Source: Rhodothermia bacterium (GTDB lineage Bacteria; Bacteroidota; Rhodothermia; Rhodothermales; JABDKH01). Taken from it: a DNA stretch of 6,281 bases. Positions 6,124 to 6,281 of this stretch are shown piece after piece (within the stretch, counting starts at the first letter, position 1; the number at the start of each line of letters is the position of its first letter). Made by a program: the position numbers and the translations under genes. The notes under the pieces are model-generated. The model saw only the letters and a program-made list of their open reading frames with translations. It searched no databases and had not been told where the DNA came from. Location of the stretch: the NCBI GenBank assembly GCA_030431165.1, contig JAUIJQ010000208.1, positions 1-6,281 on the forward strand, read 5' to 3'.

Positions 6124-6281
6124 GGGCCACCGGGGTGCGCGGGTCGCGTCGGCATGCCCGTTCCTTCAGATGTCGCATAGGGGATGTACACGGCGAACAG
6201 TGAAACGGCGGCCGTCGCCACGTCGAAACCTTCGCGCTTTCCGGCCATGTTGTAGAAGACAGCAGGCTCGTCGGGCATGGA
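6057..6281 (-). CDS. C-terminal part of a protein of unknown function (5' end outside window)
   Basis: Seventy-four codons are visible, ending at TAG 6057-6059; the frame is open to the right edge, so the gene starts beyond it. The ATG at 6276-6278 is probably internal. Third codon positions are strongly G/C, which supports real coding. Visible features are PAVFYNMAGKREGFDVATAA near the edge, LFAVYIPYAT, and a Gly/Pro-rich end with GGPWIMRPGTASAHIMIIPG. This ending resembles, from memory, a group of secreted hypothetical proteins that finish with a GGPW-M--GTP-AHIM pattern, but I cannot name a family. The same-strand Nudix gene follows downstream, overlapping by 67 bp if its GTG at 6123 is used. 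Confidence 0.65.
   Translation of the reverse strand, partial: SMPDEPAVFYNMAGKREGFDVATAAVSLFAVYIPYATSEGTGMPTRPAHPGGPWIMRPGTASAHIMIIPGSGDH

Noticed and set aside
1..6281. tRNA, rRNA, CRISPR repeats, insertion sequences, attachment sites or defence genes
   Set aside because: Reading both strands showed no cloverleaf, no regularly spaced repeats, no transposase or recombinase motifs and no defence-type domains.

Overview
The window reads as an ordinary chromosomal stretch of a moderately GC-rich bacterium. The mix of genes suggests a Bacteroidota/Rhodothermota-type organism: a Tat-exported Gfo/Idh/MocA oxidoreductase, DUF1080 lipoproteins, weak or absent Shine-Dalgarno sequences, and secreted proteins of unknown function. 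That placement is an inference from gene content; there is no rRNA or marker gene to fix it. No RNA gene, insertion sequence, CRISPR array or prophage was found.

Layout. (1) 1-803, plus: the C-terminal part of an MscS-type mechanosensitive channel, cut by the left edge. (2) 808-4559, minus: a four-gene same-strand block, probably an operon. In transcription order it holds a two-helix membrane protein of unknown function (4559-3729), a Tat-signal Gfo/Idh/MocA oxidoreductase (3670-2294), a DUF1080 lipoprotein (2273-1494) and a second DUF1080 lipoprotein (1494-808). The last two are joined by a TAATG stop/start overlap. (3) 4560-4681: a 122-bp divergent intergenic region with a palindrome and a bulged hairpin. 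(4) 4682-5473, plus: an acidic lipoprotein of unknown function. (5) 5470-6123, minus: an MTH1-like Nudix hydrolase, convergent with the lipoprotein gene; both stop codons lie in one CTAG. (6) 6057-6281, minus: the C-terminal end of another protein, cut by the right edge.

The functional core is the oxidoreductase plus the two DUF1080 lipoproteins. DUF1080 (PF06439) is now described as a 3-keto-disaccharide hydrolase family, and Gfo/Idh/MocA enzymes can oxidise sugar hydroxyls to ketones. All three proteins carry export signals. The most economical model is a cell-envelope pathway that oxidises a glycoside to a 3-keto-glycoside and then cleaves it. This is a known type of gene partnership, not a new system. 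The less explained parts are a reading-frame conflict at about 3700-3850 (end of the membrane-protein gene, start of the oxidoreductase gene), the missing normal start codon next to the Nudix domain, and the back-to-back dyads at the convergent stop codons near 5470.
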